Positions 46,801 to 58,400 of a stretch of 64,000 nucleotides of DNA are shown one piece after another. Each line of letters opens with the position of its first letter. Within the stretch, counting starts at the first letter, position 1. The notes beneath the pieces are model-generated. The model was not told the origin of the DNA. It made no database searches and saw only the letters and a program-made list of their open reading frames with translations. The position numbers and the translations under genes were made by a program. Source of the DNA: Halichondria panicea (taxonomy: Eukaryota > Porifera > Demospongiae > Suberitida > Halichondriidae); assembly GCF_963675165.1 (NCBI RefSeq), contig NC_087385.1, forward strand, positions 2,542,501 to 2,606,500. Direction: 5' to 3'.

Positions 46801-49800
46801 TACGGTTGCTCAACACGCGGGAAAAATGAATTATGATCACTGCAAATTATTCGGAGCCCCCCTAAAACGTCATGCATTCTCATGCCCCCCTAATGGTGAG
46901 CATCAGTTGGAAAAGAAAAAGTACATTTAATTTTAATTTTTACTTTTGTGAAGATAGCTAGAGGTACAAAACGTTCTTTTGTCACACTGAGATCTTTATG
47001 TACCTAGCTTCTAATAATAGCCAAGACTGTGCAACTCATCGGTGTACTGTGTCCCATAATTATGGTCTAAGTGTCAGTTGGAAGTGTACAAATGTAGTAT
47101 ATAATCAAGGTACTAGCTAGCCTAGATTTTACTCAACGTTAGATACATAACCTCGATTAAACCCCAGCGTAACGCGGATATAATTCGAGGTAACTTCCGT
47201 TTCCAATCCCTCTCCCTCTTCAATCTATATTAGAACTAAATAATTCCCATACACACACAAAATTAGGGCCTGCACACGTATAAATCTAAAATCACATCTA
47301 CACAAACACATCACTATGATTAGCCTTTTGTGTCCCAATGGTCATGAATATACATAACCTATTATTAAAAAGAGACATCTCCTGACTATCATGAATACAT
47401 TAATTACACCTACTCAGCATACACCCCCACTCACCTTGTCGTACTGATCAGTGAGCATGCCCAATAAAGCAGGAAACAGCTTACCAGCTTGTAAGTAGAT
47501 CTGTGTGAAACATATTCACAAGATATACAATCGGGGTAATAATAATAGATGGCCCACATTCATGTAGCCCTCAATTCCAGGCCATTAGATGTTAACACAA
47601 ACGACCTGGCGTCGAGGCTAACATTCATGCCACTTAGTATCAACATACATGTACAGTTCATGTAAGAAACAAAGAGGTCACATGTATATACACTACAGTC
47701 ATGTAACTATCAAAGTCAACACACTATAATAGACAATGACTACCACACATAACACCTTAATTGTACAATAAGAGATTCATTGCTATATTATTTTACCCTC
47801 TTTGGAATACTCTGTTGCAACCACATTATCCATCTGAGTGTCTCCATTCTCGTTTCGTGTCGTGTGTTCTGCATGTGGTTGATCAGCACTCCTAGTACAG
47901 GGAGGAGGTGGAACGTTGGAGAGGTCGACGCGTCCTTAGGAGGAGAAGGAGGGGACACCCAAATTTTTTCAGGTGACTCGTTAGGGCTGGTATGCGCTGA
48001 TTTGGGACTTAGCTTAGGGCTACTTGTATTGGAACCAGATGGACTGTTTTTGGAATCAGACTGTGCAGCAACGGTTGTACGTGCTGTGTGCTTAGGAGAC
48101 ATCTGTGGAGTAAGCTTGGCCATCATGGCTTGCGAGGTAGGAGGTTGAGGGGGGCTAATCTTTTGTGAGCGGGGCTCCATTGGGGTGTTGGAACATTTAG
48201 CCTCCTCGTCAGTGGAAGTGTCTTCATCATCCTCTGCCTGTAGGAGCTTCTTGAGTCGATCGTTGACCTCAAATGCAACCCTCTTTATGTCTGGGAAAAC
48301 TGAGTTAAGGTTCGACAAGAAACAGCGATTCGAATTTCATCAGGTAGATGAGTTAACACTAGCAGGGGTGGCTACTGTTGGTCTACAATATGCAGATACA
48401 ATAGAGGCACAGTTTTGAAAGGCTGATCTATAAGAAAATAACCATTCTTGTGCATAAAAAGACAGTTTCTAATACAGAAATGTACATACATACCAGATCA
48501 ACAATACAACACAAAAAGTAGTACGTCACTGCTGAGTGGATACGTGACTTGTTGGGAGCGTCGTAAGCGACACAAGGGAGGATTGAGAGGAGGAAGTTCG
48601 AGGTGAATTTCATCATGGAGCGGCCAGCTAGGTCCAGGAACACCTTCAGCCAAGTTATGGCAGTGAACTGGATTAGCTCACCTGGGTATGAACGAGAGGT
48701 TACTACTTAAAAGCAAATGGGGAGACTGAATACCGTATTACAAGAATATTTTACGGGTGAAAAACCTTCGCGAATGAGCTCAGAAAAATTGACTCAAACC
48801 ATGCTAACTGACCGTAAGACCTCGATTTAAGGAGCCGTCGATTCTCTTGGAGGTAAAAAAATTATGTTGAAGCCTGGTGTCGCATATTTAGAGGTTTGCA
48901 TATAATTGTTTTAGTCTACTATGGCTAAGCCTCAATTTCAGGCAGCATGCAGGAGCCTGGAATCGAGGATAGGTGGGCTACCATTAGGATGCGACATAAA
49001 TAATTGCCAACGCAGCTGTTGCTAGAGGTCCCTAAGATCGAGGGTGGCGCATATTCAGAGGCTAGCGAGATCTTAACGGTGACATGCGTTTTGATAAGGG
49101 GCTATTAAAACGAGTTAAAGTAGGTATGTTGAAAAGCAATGTATACATGTGCTAAGTGGTATACTTAGATTGACAGTATGACTTACTGCTAGACTGTGAG
49201 TGGACTGCAATGATGTTAGCCATGGCGTCAAACCTCACTGTGGCACTGTGCTGCTGTATCTCTTTCAACAGCTCACCGAGAGCTTCCTCTGTCCTGCATG
49301 AAAATTATGTTGATAACCATTGTTGAGTAGACAGCACAGGAGAGAACTATAATGCTCTTTGTAACTCTAAATAGAATGAAAGCACCGCGAGTGCTGATGC
49401 CTCGGTGGATGTGTTAAAGCTACTAGCTATCCAATGGGAAATGATCGACCATGATTGATGCTAAAAAGGATGCCATAAGTACAAAGTCTAAAACTAATGG
49501 CTGGCTGCATCAGTGCAGTAAAGCCGCCTTCAGCCTTGCAGCTCTCTTCTCACTCTTGCAGCTACCAATACAATGTAGCTAGCGTTCTAGTGCAGAGCTA
49601 GTAGAGTAGCAACACCCCATGGACAAGTTTTGCTACACATTCTTCTGAAAAGGCTGCAATGGCATTCTAAGTAAACAAAACTCAAGAGTGAAGCATTATT
49701 TTGCAAATCCACGAATAAAAACATTACTAGAAGCCTATAGAAACTCTTACTTGCACTTCATTGATCCTTAGCAGTCTACACAGACAGAGATACACGGTCA

Positions 49801-52289
49801 CACACACAAACACACTACCGTATACCTCGCTTGCGCATGCGCACCGAGGCATAAAATAGACCTGGCATTTATTGTTTAGGCAGGTCAATCCAAACACATG
49901 TACATGAATTGTAGTACTTGTATATTATGTTGATGTTGGAATTATTATGTGCATAAAGTAAACTTGTGTACATTATTACATTGCATGGATTACAATGGTG
50001 GTGTGCCAGTACACAGAATGTCCCTCAAGTATACGATAAAATTCTTCCTCAAAACATTGAACACTTTGAAATACTCAGACCTACTGTACTCATGTGTTCA
50101 GTAAAATACCCCTCCCACAATGTAAACGCACTCACATTCTGCGAATCTCCTTCCTTTCGTCTCCTAGAATAAGGAAGAGTCCGTCAATAAACTCTTGGAC
50201 GTGCTCCTGAATGTGGATGTCCGGCACTGAGTCCAGGAATGACACCTGCAAATAGAGGATAAGATTGTGCTCACAAGCTACAAGAAAACAACTACTAGTA
50301 CATGTACTAACAACAGAATACGTAATGTGTATTAGGAAGAAACAAATTAACAAAGCTGAAATAAAAGTACTAAACAGAGGCTGCCAGCCACAATAAATAC
50401 ACATACATTTTCAATCTTACCACCACAGAGGCAATATTTCTTGCTGGCTTACATGGCACAATTAGTAGAATTATACTCACCCAGGAGACGAGGAACTGAC
50501 GAGCGTAGCCGTCCTTCGAGTAGATACGATCCCTCAGTAGAGAGATGAAGGTGTCCACATCAAAGTGCGGGTTCTCCGACACCACATCCTTCATTAGTCG
50601 GTCCAGTAGCTCAGCCCCATAACGGACATTGGAGTCAGAGTCACAAGACAGCTATGGAAGTGCATGGAGAGAGGTGTGATCATAATAAATCTCTAAAGAT
50701 TTCCTAACTGTTGTCAGATTTATTATCTGTATTTTAGGGTGCCTAGTGACACAAGCCTAGTGACTCAAGTCGGTTAAGGTCAAAAATTGTCACATAACAC
50801 TGTATGAATTTTCTGGTACCAGCAACTTTATCTATTTTATGAGATAATAAGTTCTATTTCTGTGACGTCAAAGACAAAAAGCGCTGGTAATGACATTTTA
50901 CATGCTTGTTCATTGCATAAGTGATGACCAATTGCTATGGCAAAGTTTAAAAACAACTCTCTGACACTCTCTGAAACGTCTATCATCCAAGATGGCAGCT
51001 CCATGCAAAATGTATAGAAAAGCAGCGCTTAGCCTTCCACAGTCTCATTGAAGTATTTTTACACTACTATATACTGGCTGGGCTTATACTTGCAAATTAA
51101 GTTGACACAACCTTTGTACAAATGAAGTGATTCAAGTCTCTAGACTGCATGCACTGTATACATACATAGTGATGTATTTTTTGGATCTCACCTTACAAAG
51201 TCCTTCAAAAATACTGTTGAAGAATACCAGTACTGCTCCTCTGGCTACCTTAGAGATGTTGTAAAGTGCTTCGCATGCATAGTAACGCACACGAGCATCC
51301 GGGTCCTCAAAACACGTCAGCACTGGCCTCACCAATTCCGGCAGACTAATCCCGATAGAGCCCTGAAAGAGAGGGATGGGGTTGTTATATAGATAGAATA
51401 ATATTATTAATTTTTCCTTTCAGGAAATATTAGGGAGTAGTATACATAAACAGAGTGTCTAGAATTAGAGTTTATCATCGATGTATAGTTGCTTCTATCA
51501 TCCACCCCACCTGTCATACAATACAGAATACTATAGCCATTGTTCATTTCTTTGCACTGCATATAGGGCAACACAATTCTTTTCTGAAGCTATTACTACA
51601 TACTCCCAGGAGAGCTGACTCATGTATGTACGAGCCAGAATTGCAAAAATTGGTCAGATACCGACCCCAAGTTATTCGAACCGCAATAGAGCACAACAGC
51701 TCAACAGCTATGGTATTTCTTGTTTCACTCACCCTTCCCAAAGCAATGGCAATGGCAGCCAGGCCGACCAGACCTCCCTTACGCGTGTTGGGGTTGGTGG
51801 AGAGAGTAAACTCATTCTCCAGCACATATATAACTTGCTTGATCTGGGAGTAGTCGTTCATCATCATGTGGTCCTTTACTAGCCTGTAAGGAGGAGAGGG
51901 GAGGTGGTGGTGTGTACGTGCGTGGGGGTATGGTAGTGTGTATACAGGTAGCGTGAATGTGTATTAACTTGTGTATTGACAAGGAGAGAGAGCTAGGAGG
52001 CGTGTACGTTTTGCTTAACTTGTACAACACAATGACATCTACACCTCTTGAGATTCCCTAATACAGATAATATATTACCACTGCAGATATGGGATATTTT
52101 TAATAGACCTACAGCCTAAATTTCATTCGTGCATGCAACTAGATCTATATCTAGCTACATGTAGCTAGCTAGCTAGCTTGGGGGTGACCTTTCCAGCTCA
52201 AGAGCGGCCCCTTTTCTCCGCTCCACCAGCTTGTCAGTCAGTCCTCGTGAGATGCTCACAGAGAGCGAAGGAGGATCCTTGTCACTCAT
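43846..52289 (-). CDS. VAC14: VAC14, scaffold of the PIKfyve-FIG4 complex
   Basis: HEAT-repeat scaffold that controls PI(3,5)P2 on endolysosomes (family knowledge). Thirteen minus-strand exons join in phase to 834 residues (human 782): 52189-52289, 51733-51883, 51192-51362, 50481-50651, 50136-50245, 49187-49293, 48544-48681, 47797-48290, 47435-47500, 46065-46397, 45764-45934, 45227-45597, 43846-43966. Diagnostic pieces: [110 protein letters not shown], and [11 protein letters not shown] with [13 protein letters not shown]. The last exon matches human YAELLQHFEKVQNKH. Exon 8 has a Ser/Pro/acidic insert (about residues 335-440) that is longer than in human. Intron 12 hosts a tRNA and an opposite-strand gene. 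Confidence 0.96.
44044..44116 (+). tRNA. tRNA-Thr (anticodon AGU)
   Basis: 73-nt cloverleaf. The acceptor stem GGCTCTG pairs with CAGGGCC (one G-T pair). The A box is TGGCTTAGTTGG. The anticodon arm CCTGT-CTAGTAA-ACAGG has AGT in the loop. The T arm is GCTAG-TTCGAAT-CTGGC. A TTTTTTT Pol III terminator follows at once. It lies in VAC14 intron 12 on the opposite strand. Confidence 0.96.
44340..44858 (+). CDS. Coiled-coil protein nested in a VAC14 intron (weakly stathmin-like)
   Basis: Exons 44340-44531 and 44586-44858 (phase 0, 54-nt intron) encode 154 residues. The N-terminal third has [10 protein letters not shown] and a basic [13 protein letters not shown] stretch. A highly charged helix follows ([37 protein letters not shown]), resembling the charged helix of stathmin-family proteins (EEIQKKLEAAEERRKSHE type). 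The similarity is mostly compositional, so the assignment is tentative. The C-terminal half is Asn/Thr-rich without recognised motifs. An in-frame ATG at 44280 is also possible; ATG 44340 (ACAAAAATGG context, just after a TTTCACAACAG acceptor-like site) is preferred. The whole gene lies antisense within VAC14 intron 12, next to the tRNA. Confidence 0.65.
48748..49080. mobile_element. Two adjacent decayed MITEs in VAC14 intron 6
   Basis: 48748-48800 carries the AATATTTTACGGGTGAAAAACC end of the ACTAGAAT family. Directly next to it, 48812-49080 begins GACCGTAAGACCTCGATTTA and has the CGCAGCTGTTGC and CTCAATTTCAGGC interior of the 12715 family, but its far end is degenerate. Confidence 0.55.
49376..49853 (+). 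repeat. Dispersed repeat B (copy in VAC14 intron 5)
   Basis: 478 bp beginning AATGAAAGCACCGCGAGTGC and ending TGCGCATGCGCACCGAGGCA, with CCTCGGTGG and CACCGAGG as inverted end motifs. Near-identical in plan to 62383-62943 and inverted relative to 15118-15530. Not coding. Confidence 0.75.
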
Positions 52290-52560
52290 TGCAACTTGCT
52301 TACAAGACTATAAAAGTTTAATAGTTCTGTACAGAATAGTATAAACTCTGAGCAGTGACACCTTTTCCACTAATAGCAGAATTTGCTTTGCTTGCATGTG
52401 GGCGGAGCTAGGAAACTCAGTTGAGGCAGCCCCTCCCCCCACTGTTTTTCCTGTGTCCCAGATCATAAAAAGTATATAAGACTTCTGAGAATAAATTATG
52501 CAGTAACAATACAACACAGGCTAAGTTAACACAACCAATATATGTACTAATGCTCAGTGA

Positions 52561-55297
52561 TCAAAGATTGAATCCGTAGCTATGATGTGAGTTCGTTGAA
52601 GGTTCACCAGGTGGGTAGGTTGGCTGGCTTGGTGTGGTTGCCGGGGGATGAGGATACTGGCCAGACAGCCTACCATACTGTATGAGATAAAGGTATAGGA
52701 TAATTATAAATCGATAGACTTGCAGAGGATAGATACATATGCACATACACTGTTGTTGAATGCCTGGGTACGGGTATGGATATGGGTATGGGTATGGATG
52801 ACAGGTGTTTCAATAAAACCAACAACAACCACTGGGCCTATGGTCATTATAATTATATAGTGCTGCATTAACTCCAGATTCTAGCCATGCTTACCTGAGA
52901 TGCGGGGTATTGTGATGGGGGTGGAGGGTATGTGCTCCCTCCTCCACCGACACTGAACCCAATACTGGTGTCATAGCCCACGTTAGTAGGTGGGGCTACA
53001 TAGGGAACCCCCCTTGGTTGGCCATACGATGGTGGGTAGCCATCTGAGATAATAAAGGAAAGGAATGTACCTAACTTGCACAGGTATAACAAGGCCTAAC
53101 ACTAACTGATGCATTTAAAGGTAAAATGAAATAAACACTTTCAAATAAGCCTACCTGGTCGAGTGTATGCTTGAGGATGGTAGCCAGCAACAGCAGGTTG
53201 TGGATATCTAGCCGGTGGTGGGTACTGGGAGCCCTGATAGACACTGCTGGGTGCAGGAGGATATTGGGACAGAGGTGGTTGGGGGTACCTCTGTGGAGGG
53301 TGGTCGGTACGTGGTTGGTAAACTGGTGGTGTGGAGACCAATGGTGATGGAGCCTGGTAGCCCTGATAGCCACTGCTGGGTGCAGGAGGATATTGGGACA
53401 GAGGTGTGGCTTCAAAAGGTTGCCCACTCGGTTGGGGGTACCTCTGTGGAGGGTGGTCGGTAGGTGGTTGGTCAACTGGTGGTGTGGAGACGAATGGTGA
53501 TGGAGCCGAGGCTAGGCTCTGAACAAGTTTGACAGTTGCAACTTCCTCCACTATTGGCAGCATTGAAGAGTATTCAGCTTCTGGCAAACTTGAACGTCTC
53601 ACTTCAATCTCGGAAGGTGGAGAGGTTTGTTGTATACGTTTGGGAGTGACGGTTTGTGCTCTGCTTCTTTTGTTGTCCAGGGAGAGGTTTTTTGTGCCAA
53701 CGGCCATGTCGTCCATTGTATGAGATGGTCTTGTTGGAGAGAGAGGCTCAGTGTATTCTTCCTGGCGGAAGCAAATACGAACACCATTGATCTTCCTATA
53801 AAAGAGAATACAGTTAACGGCCATGTTAATTGAGGAAACATGTAAGAATGGAGGAAGGGATACATGTACATTATGAAAATGTCTCGTGTACATGTAATTA
53901 TGTTCATGTGCAGGGTGTCATACAGGGGGAAAGGGGGATATCCCCCTCTGGCTTCAATTTACCTCCCCTAAAATTTAGCATTCAGGTACTAGTTGTATAA
54001 CGAGAACGCTCTGTCAACCTCAAACTCACTAGAATGCACCTAAGACCACTTAATCAATACATTATTTTTTCCAGGCACGCCCCTGGGTCGGCAATGTTGT
54101 ATACTAACAGGGTCTCTAAGTTGACCTTTTGGATGACTTTTAGACTAACTCTTTCACACTTCCTGGATCCGCCCCTGCGCGTGCTTTTATTCCCTATCTA
54201 CTTCAAAATTCTGTATGACACCCTAATGTGTAATACAAAGCTGTACGATACCATAATATTACTTACTCCAATCTTATAAATTTCTTTGAGATGCTGTCTT
54301 TCCCCTTTGCCACCACTATATCAGACACCACTTTCTTGGCCTGACTCCTAGGTACCCTTTTCAGTGCTAGCTGCTTGTGTCTGAGAGGTTCTCTCTGTCC
54401 CTCCACTGTCTTGGAGATTACCTCGTAGAAAGGCATGAGATACTGGACCCCTGGCCCTGGGATATACAAGCTCTCTATCACAGTGTCCTGTGTGCATGTG
54501 TGTGAGGGGGGTAAACCCATTATCATCACAGACATGTCTCACATGATTGAATGTTTAGTGGTAGACATCATTATGTTACAACATTCAACATTGTTGGGAA
54601 ACTTTAGATTTTCCCCCAAAATTCACCACCCTTACTAATTAAGTGCACTCTTTACTCCCTTAGTTCATGCATGTGGACGACTAACTTGGCTATATACACC
54701 GTACTTCTTCTAAAAGAGGCCCCCTTTGCCACCTGGAGATTTCTCCTATAAGGCACAATATAAATTCTGCTTGTTTTGCGTACACTAGCCTAGAAAATGT
54801 AATTATTGTGCATTTAGAAGAAGTACGGTAAGCTCGGTAGCTACGACTGTAATTGCAATCATGTCTAGTAGAAGACGCGAAACGCTCAGTCTGATCTGGT
54901 GACAAGCTGCATGTAGCAATACACACACGTACACACACCTTTTCTTTGTCAGTGCTCATTGGTTTCTTGGTGAAACAGAGATACCTGTTGTTGTCTATCC
55001 CCCCACGCACCATCTCCCACAGCTGGGCTTCATGCCCACAGGGACACTCTCTGAGCTGGAAAATCAGAACAGTTAGCTTTAATATGTACAAATGTGACGG
55101 CTGTGACACAGATCTAGTATCTATGGTCCAGGCATAGGCGGCACTTTTACAGGTGTAAAGTTTACAGCTAGTTTACACCGAGTGTCTGGACACTATCAAG
55201 ACACTTTATGTTGTGAGCTTAAGCTTACCACAGTGTAGCCGTCTGGACAGTTGTGAGGCTCAGATACTATCACTACGTCTGTTACAGGGTCGTCCAT
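52561..55297 (-). CDS. MABP-domain protein, MVB12-like (ESCRT-I)
   Basis: 437 residues from six in-phase exons: 55229-55297, 54939-55055, 54267-54487, 53155-53795, 52895-53043, 52561-52677. The N-terminal about 155 residues match the MVB12 beta-prism: PVTDVVIVSEP, CPDGYTV, AQLWEMV, NNRYLCFTKKP (human MVB12B DLWKDG and TRYLCFTR), FYEVISKTVEGQREPLRHKQ, LKRVPRSQAKKVVSDIVVAKG and NGVRICFRQ. MVB12 proteins are accessory ESCRT-I subunits that sort ubiquitinated cargo (family knowledge). The rest is a long Pro/Tyr/Gln-rich tail (SQYPPAPSS, HPPQRYPQP, PPSYGQP) with a tandemly duplicated block in exon 4. I see no clear UMA domain, so ESCRT-I membership is inferred from the MABP domain only. It lies upstream of VAC14 on the same strand, with 272 bp between the two. 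Confidence 0.75.
52765..52802 (+). repeat. GGTATG minisatellite
   Basis: About six imperfect repeats of GGTATG/GATATG in the last intron of the MABP gene. Confidence 0.8.
53205..53510 (-). repeat. Coding tandem duplication in the MABP protein tail
   Basis: Two copies of a block of about 130-150 bp, each containing AGGAGGATATTGGGACAGAG, GTACCTCTGTGGAGGGTGGT and CTGGTGGTGTGGAGAC. They encode repeats with STPPV, HPPQRYPQP and LSQYPPAPSS. One copy has a 21-27-nt extra segment (GQPFEAT). Confidence 0.85.
53911..54225. mobile_element. MITE, AGGGTGTCATACAG family
   Basis: 315 bp with ends CAGGGTGTCATACAGGGGGA and CTGTATGACACCCT. It lies in an intron of the MABP gene. It is related to 63222-63504. 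Confidence 0.7.
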
Positions 55298-55459
55298 AGC
55301 TAGCTACTATTGGATGTCTAGCTCTAAATCACTGCAGCTGCGTATCTTTAATTTGATGTCATGTACATGGGTTTTCCAGCCCCACCCAAAATTTAGTCAT
55401 GCATTAGATCTTATCACAACAATGAATAATTACAAAGAATAATTTATCTATACACACAT

Positions 55460-58400
55460 TTAATAGGTGTTTCGAACTCCTGGAACTTTATCTGAAATGT
55501 ATTTACACAGTCTATCAGCCACTCCCCCCCTGCACAATTCCAGGGAGATATTCACTAGTGTTCGAAAAGTGGCAGCATAGGGGTTCCTTTCACGCCATTT
55601 TCTAAGAGCTTCTCTCATTGCTGATTCGGTGCCATGTCGATAGGCATGGTCTTTGACATCAGTTTGTTGACCAGCAGTCAGTCCTAGTTGATCCAGGTAG
55701 TCGTCCACATTATCAAAGCATCCAGCCAGGAGTTGAATGTCGTGTTCTATGATCTCTGCATCCAGCTGGGTGTCGCTAACTCTAGTCCTCCTCTTCAACT
55801 CCTCAATAGTTAGAGCTTTGCCAGCTATTTTACCTAGATAGGGGAAATTATGGATAAAAGGAGAATGCATATGTCTTTGGACTGTTAATGTAGGTCAGAG
55901 AGGAGATCGAAAGTCAAGAGTAAAAAAATACTTGCATAATAAAATTATACTGACCTTTGGACCCAATATAAAGCATGAATAACGCAAACTATAGTTGAAT
56001 TGATCTAAAGGTCGATCGTCACAACGAGGGGTTAAACAACTCAATACTAGCTATAGTACAAGTTTCTATTGCTTACAGTTTAAAACATTAGGGGTACGTT
56101 GAGAAATACCTCACTAAAAAGAACTCTAGATCAAACGAAAAATTGTAATTAGTGACATGTTGACCATGTCGGACCTCTCTGACTATTGGTCATCGGAGGT
56201 TGCTCAAATCACAAAGCGTATTATATGAGCTGTTTTATAGTATTTTTAAGGGAGCAAAATTAGTCTGTTCACTATAAATTATAGCTAACAACCACCATGT
56301 TCAATAGGCATGTGCATTTTAGCACAGTGCTAGCTTATTACAGTGGAGAGGATATTACATGTGAGACACTAAAATTAAATGTGTTATCCAATTACATGTA
56401 CAGTAGACCCTTGTTAATCCGGTCACCTTTGGGACAGTGCAGCTTGGCCGGAATAGCGAGGTGGCTGTATTTCAGAAAATAACTGCGGCTAAATACAGCA
56501 GTCCCTACCTTAATGACTAATATGCGGTTCTGTCTTGAGGATAATGAATCATTAATGCTCTCTATTTAAGTGCAATCTAATTTTATCTGCCAAACCACAC
56601 CCAACATGTCATATCTGGCCGTAATAAAAGCATAAAATTACATTAAAAAAGTTTGTTTGGGGCAACCAGACCTGGTCGGTATACGGAATAGTGAGTGCGC
56701 ATTTCAGGGCAAGTTTTGTGCAGTAAAAATCAAGCTAGCAATCCGTGCCAAACGAAACGACCGGTATATCGAGGTGACTGTACTTCAGAAAGCTGGATTA
56801 GCGAGAGCCTACTGCACTCCTGTACTCTACTTAACAAATGGAAAAAATTCTCGAGAGTTAGGGTCACTCACTATTATGTATCAGGAGTTCATGCACTCCT
56901 GCTTGTCAACGAACTAAAAAAGCTGTTTCGTACACATATCCGACCGAATACCCTCGCTGCTTGAGCTGTCAATAGTACACTAATACCATACCTGAAATGG
57001 TGGGCTGTCTGACTGCATTTTCAGAGATCAGTAAATCCTCAGAATAGTCATTGCCAGGAATCCCAGCCAATTCCTGAAATAAACAGACGTTATAGCACTG
57101 TAATTGCTGTATTTCAACTCACCAGAGGGCTCCTTCCAGAAAACACACTGAGTGGATCGAGAACTTGTCGAAGAGACTTGTAACTGGCGTTGCTATTGTC
57201 CCTCCAGGCCTTCAGAGAATCTTCCAAATTGTGACCATTGTAACAATTTTTAGTTTCGTTAGCAATCGCCGAGAAAATTATTTTCAAGAGCATTGGATGT
57301 TTAGACCAGCAAGAAGAAATAATTGAGAGAAATTGATCGGAAATTTTCACAGTGTATTCTGGGTTACTTTCATTGAAAAGCAGCTGAAGAATGTTCTCAC
57401 CGACATCAGCGTACACTTCTGCTTGTAGAAGCTCACTAACTGCTAGAGGCTCAATACCAGTGGTTGATACGACGCATGGATCTTGGTTGACAATCCTAAG
57501 GGCAATGGATGCAAGACTAAACATTGACTGTGAAACGTCAAGAGGGTAAGAAACATTAGCAGGAGGCAGCAGATACTCTCTGGTGTTGATTGATTGACAG
57601 AATTTGTTTGAAGTTTCGAGAACTTTCTTGATTACAGCAGAACGTAACTTAAGTGATTCATACGAGATACTATTTGCTTGAATAAAAACAGCAACATTTT
57701 TCTTAGCAACCACTTCAACCAGTACTTTGACTCCTTGAGGTGTGGCCCAGCAAACACCAGTGGTCCAGACTGAGCATCGGCGTTGGATTGTCGGGACATC
57801 AGCTACAGCTAATTCAGGAGCAAGGCCAAATGAAAGAGATAGTCTAAGAATAAGAACATGAAGGAAACGAGCATCAAAGAAGTCATCATTGTCGACACAG
57901 CATAAAATCCAACCAAAGTGGTAGCTACGGTCTGCTCGATACTCATACACTCCGTTGGGAACTTTCAATCGAATTAGAGCTGGGCAAAAAACATAGCTCT
58001 CTTTAATGTATTCAACTGGCTCTTCAAGTAGAAGAGAAGTGTTGGTCGATAAGACTGAGGATTTCATTGTCTTCAATTGGAACAGCAAGCTCGAGATGAG
58101 ACAAGAATCCAATCAACATTTCAATATGGAGATTAGCAAAGTGTGTAGCAAGCTTAGAAAGAGAAACCACACCAGTGCTCGTGGACATTTCGCAGTGTTG
58201 TGTGAAGTCTTCAGGAGCAAATATGGTTCCATTTATCTCGGCCAAAAGTTTTGCTGTATCAATGACAATGAAGCTCGTGTCAGGTGATAAGGTGTTGTGT
58301 AGAAACAGAATGTGACCTTTGTCACTTAGCTGGGTACATATATCAATAAGACGAGGGATAGTCGTGGGAACAAAAGAAAGAAAGTCTATTTCTTTAGATA

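Noticed and set aside
52765-52802. CRISPR-like repeat array
   Set aside because: Six-base units with no spacers; a simple minisatellite in a eukaryotic intron.
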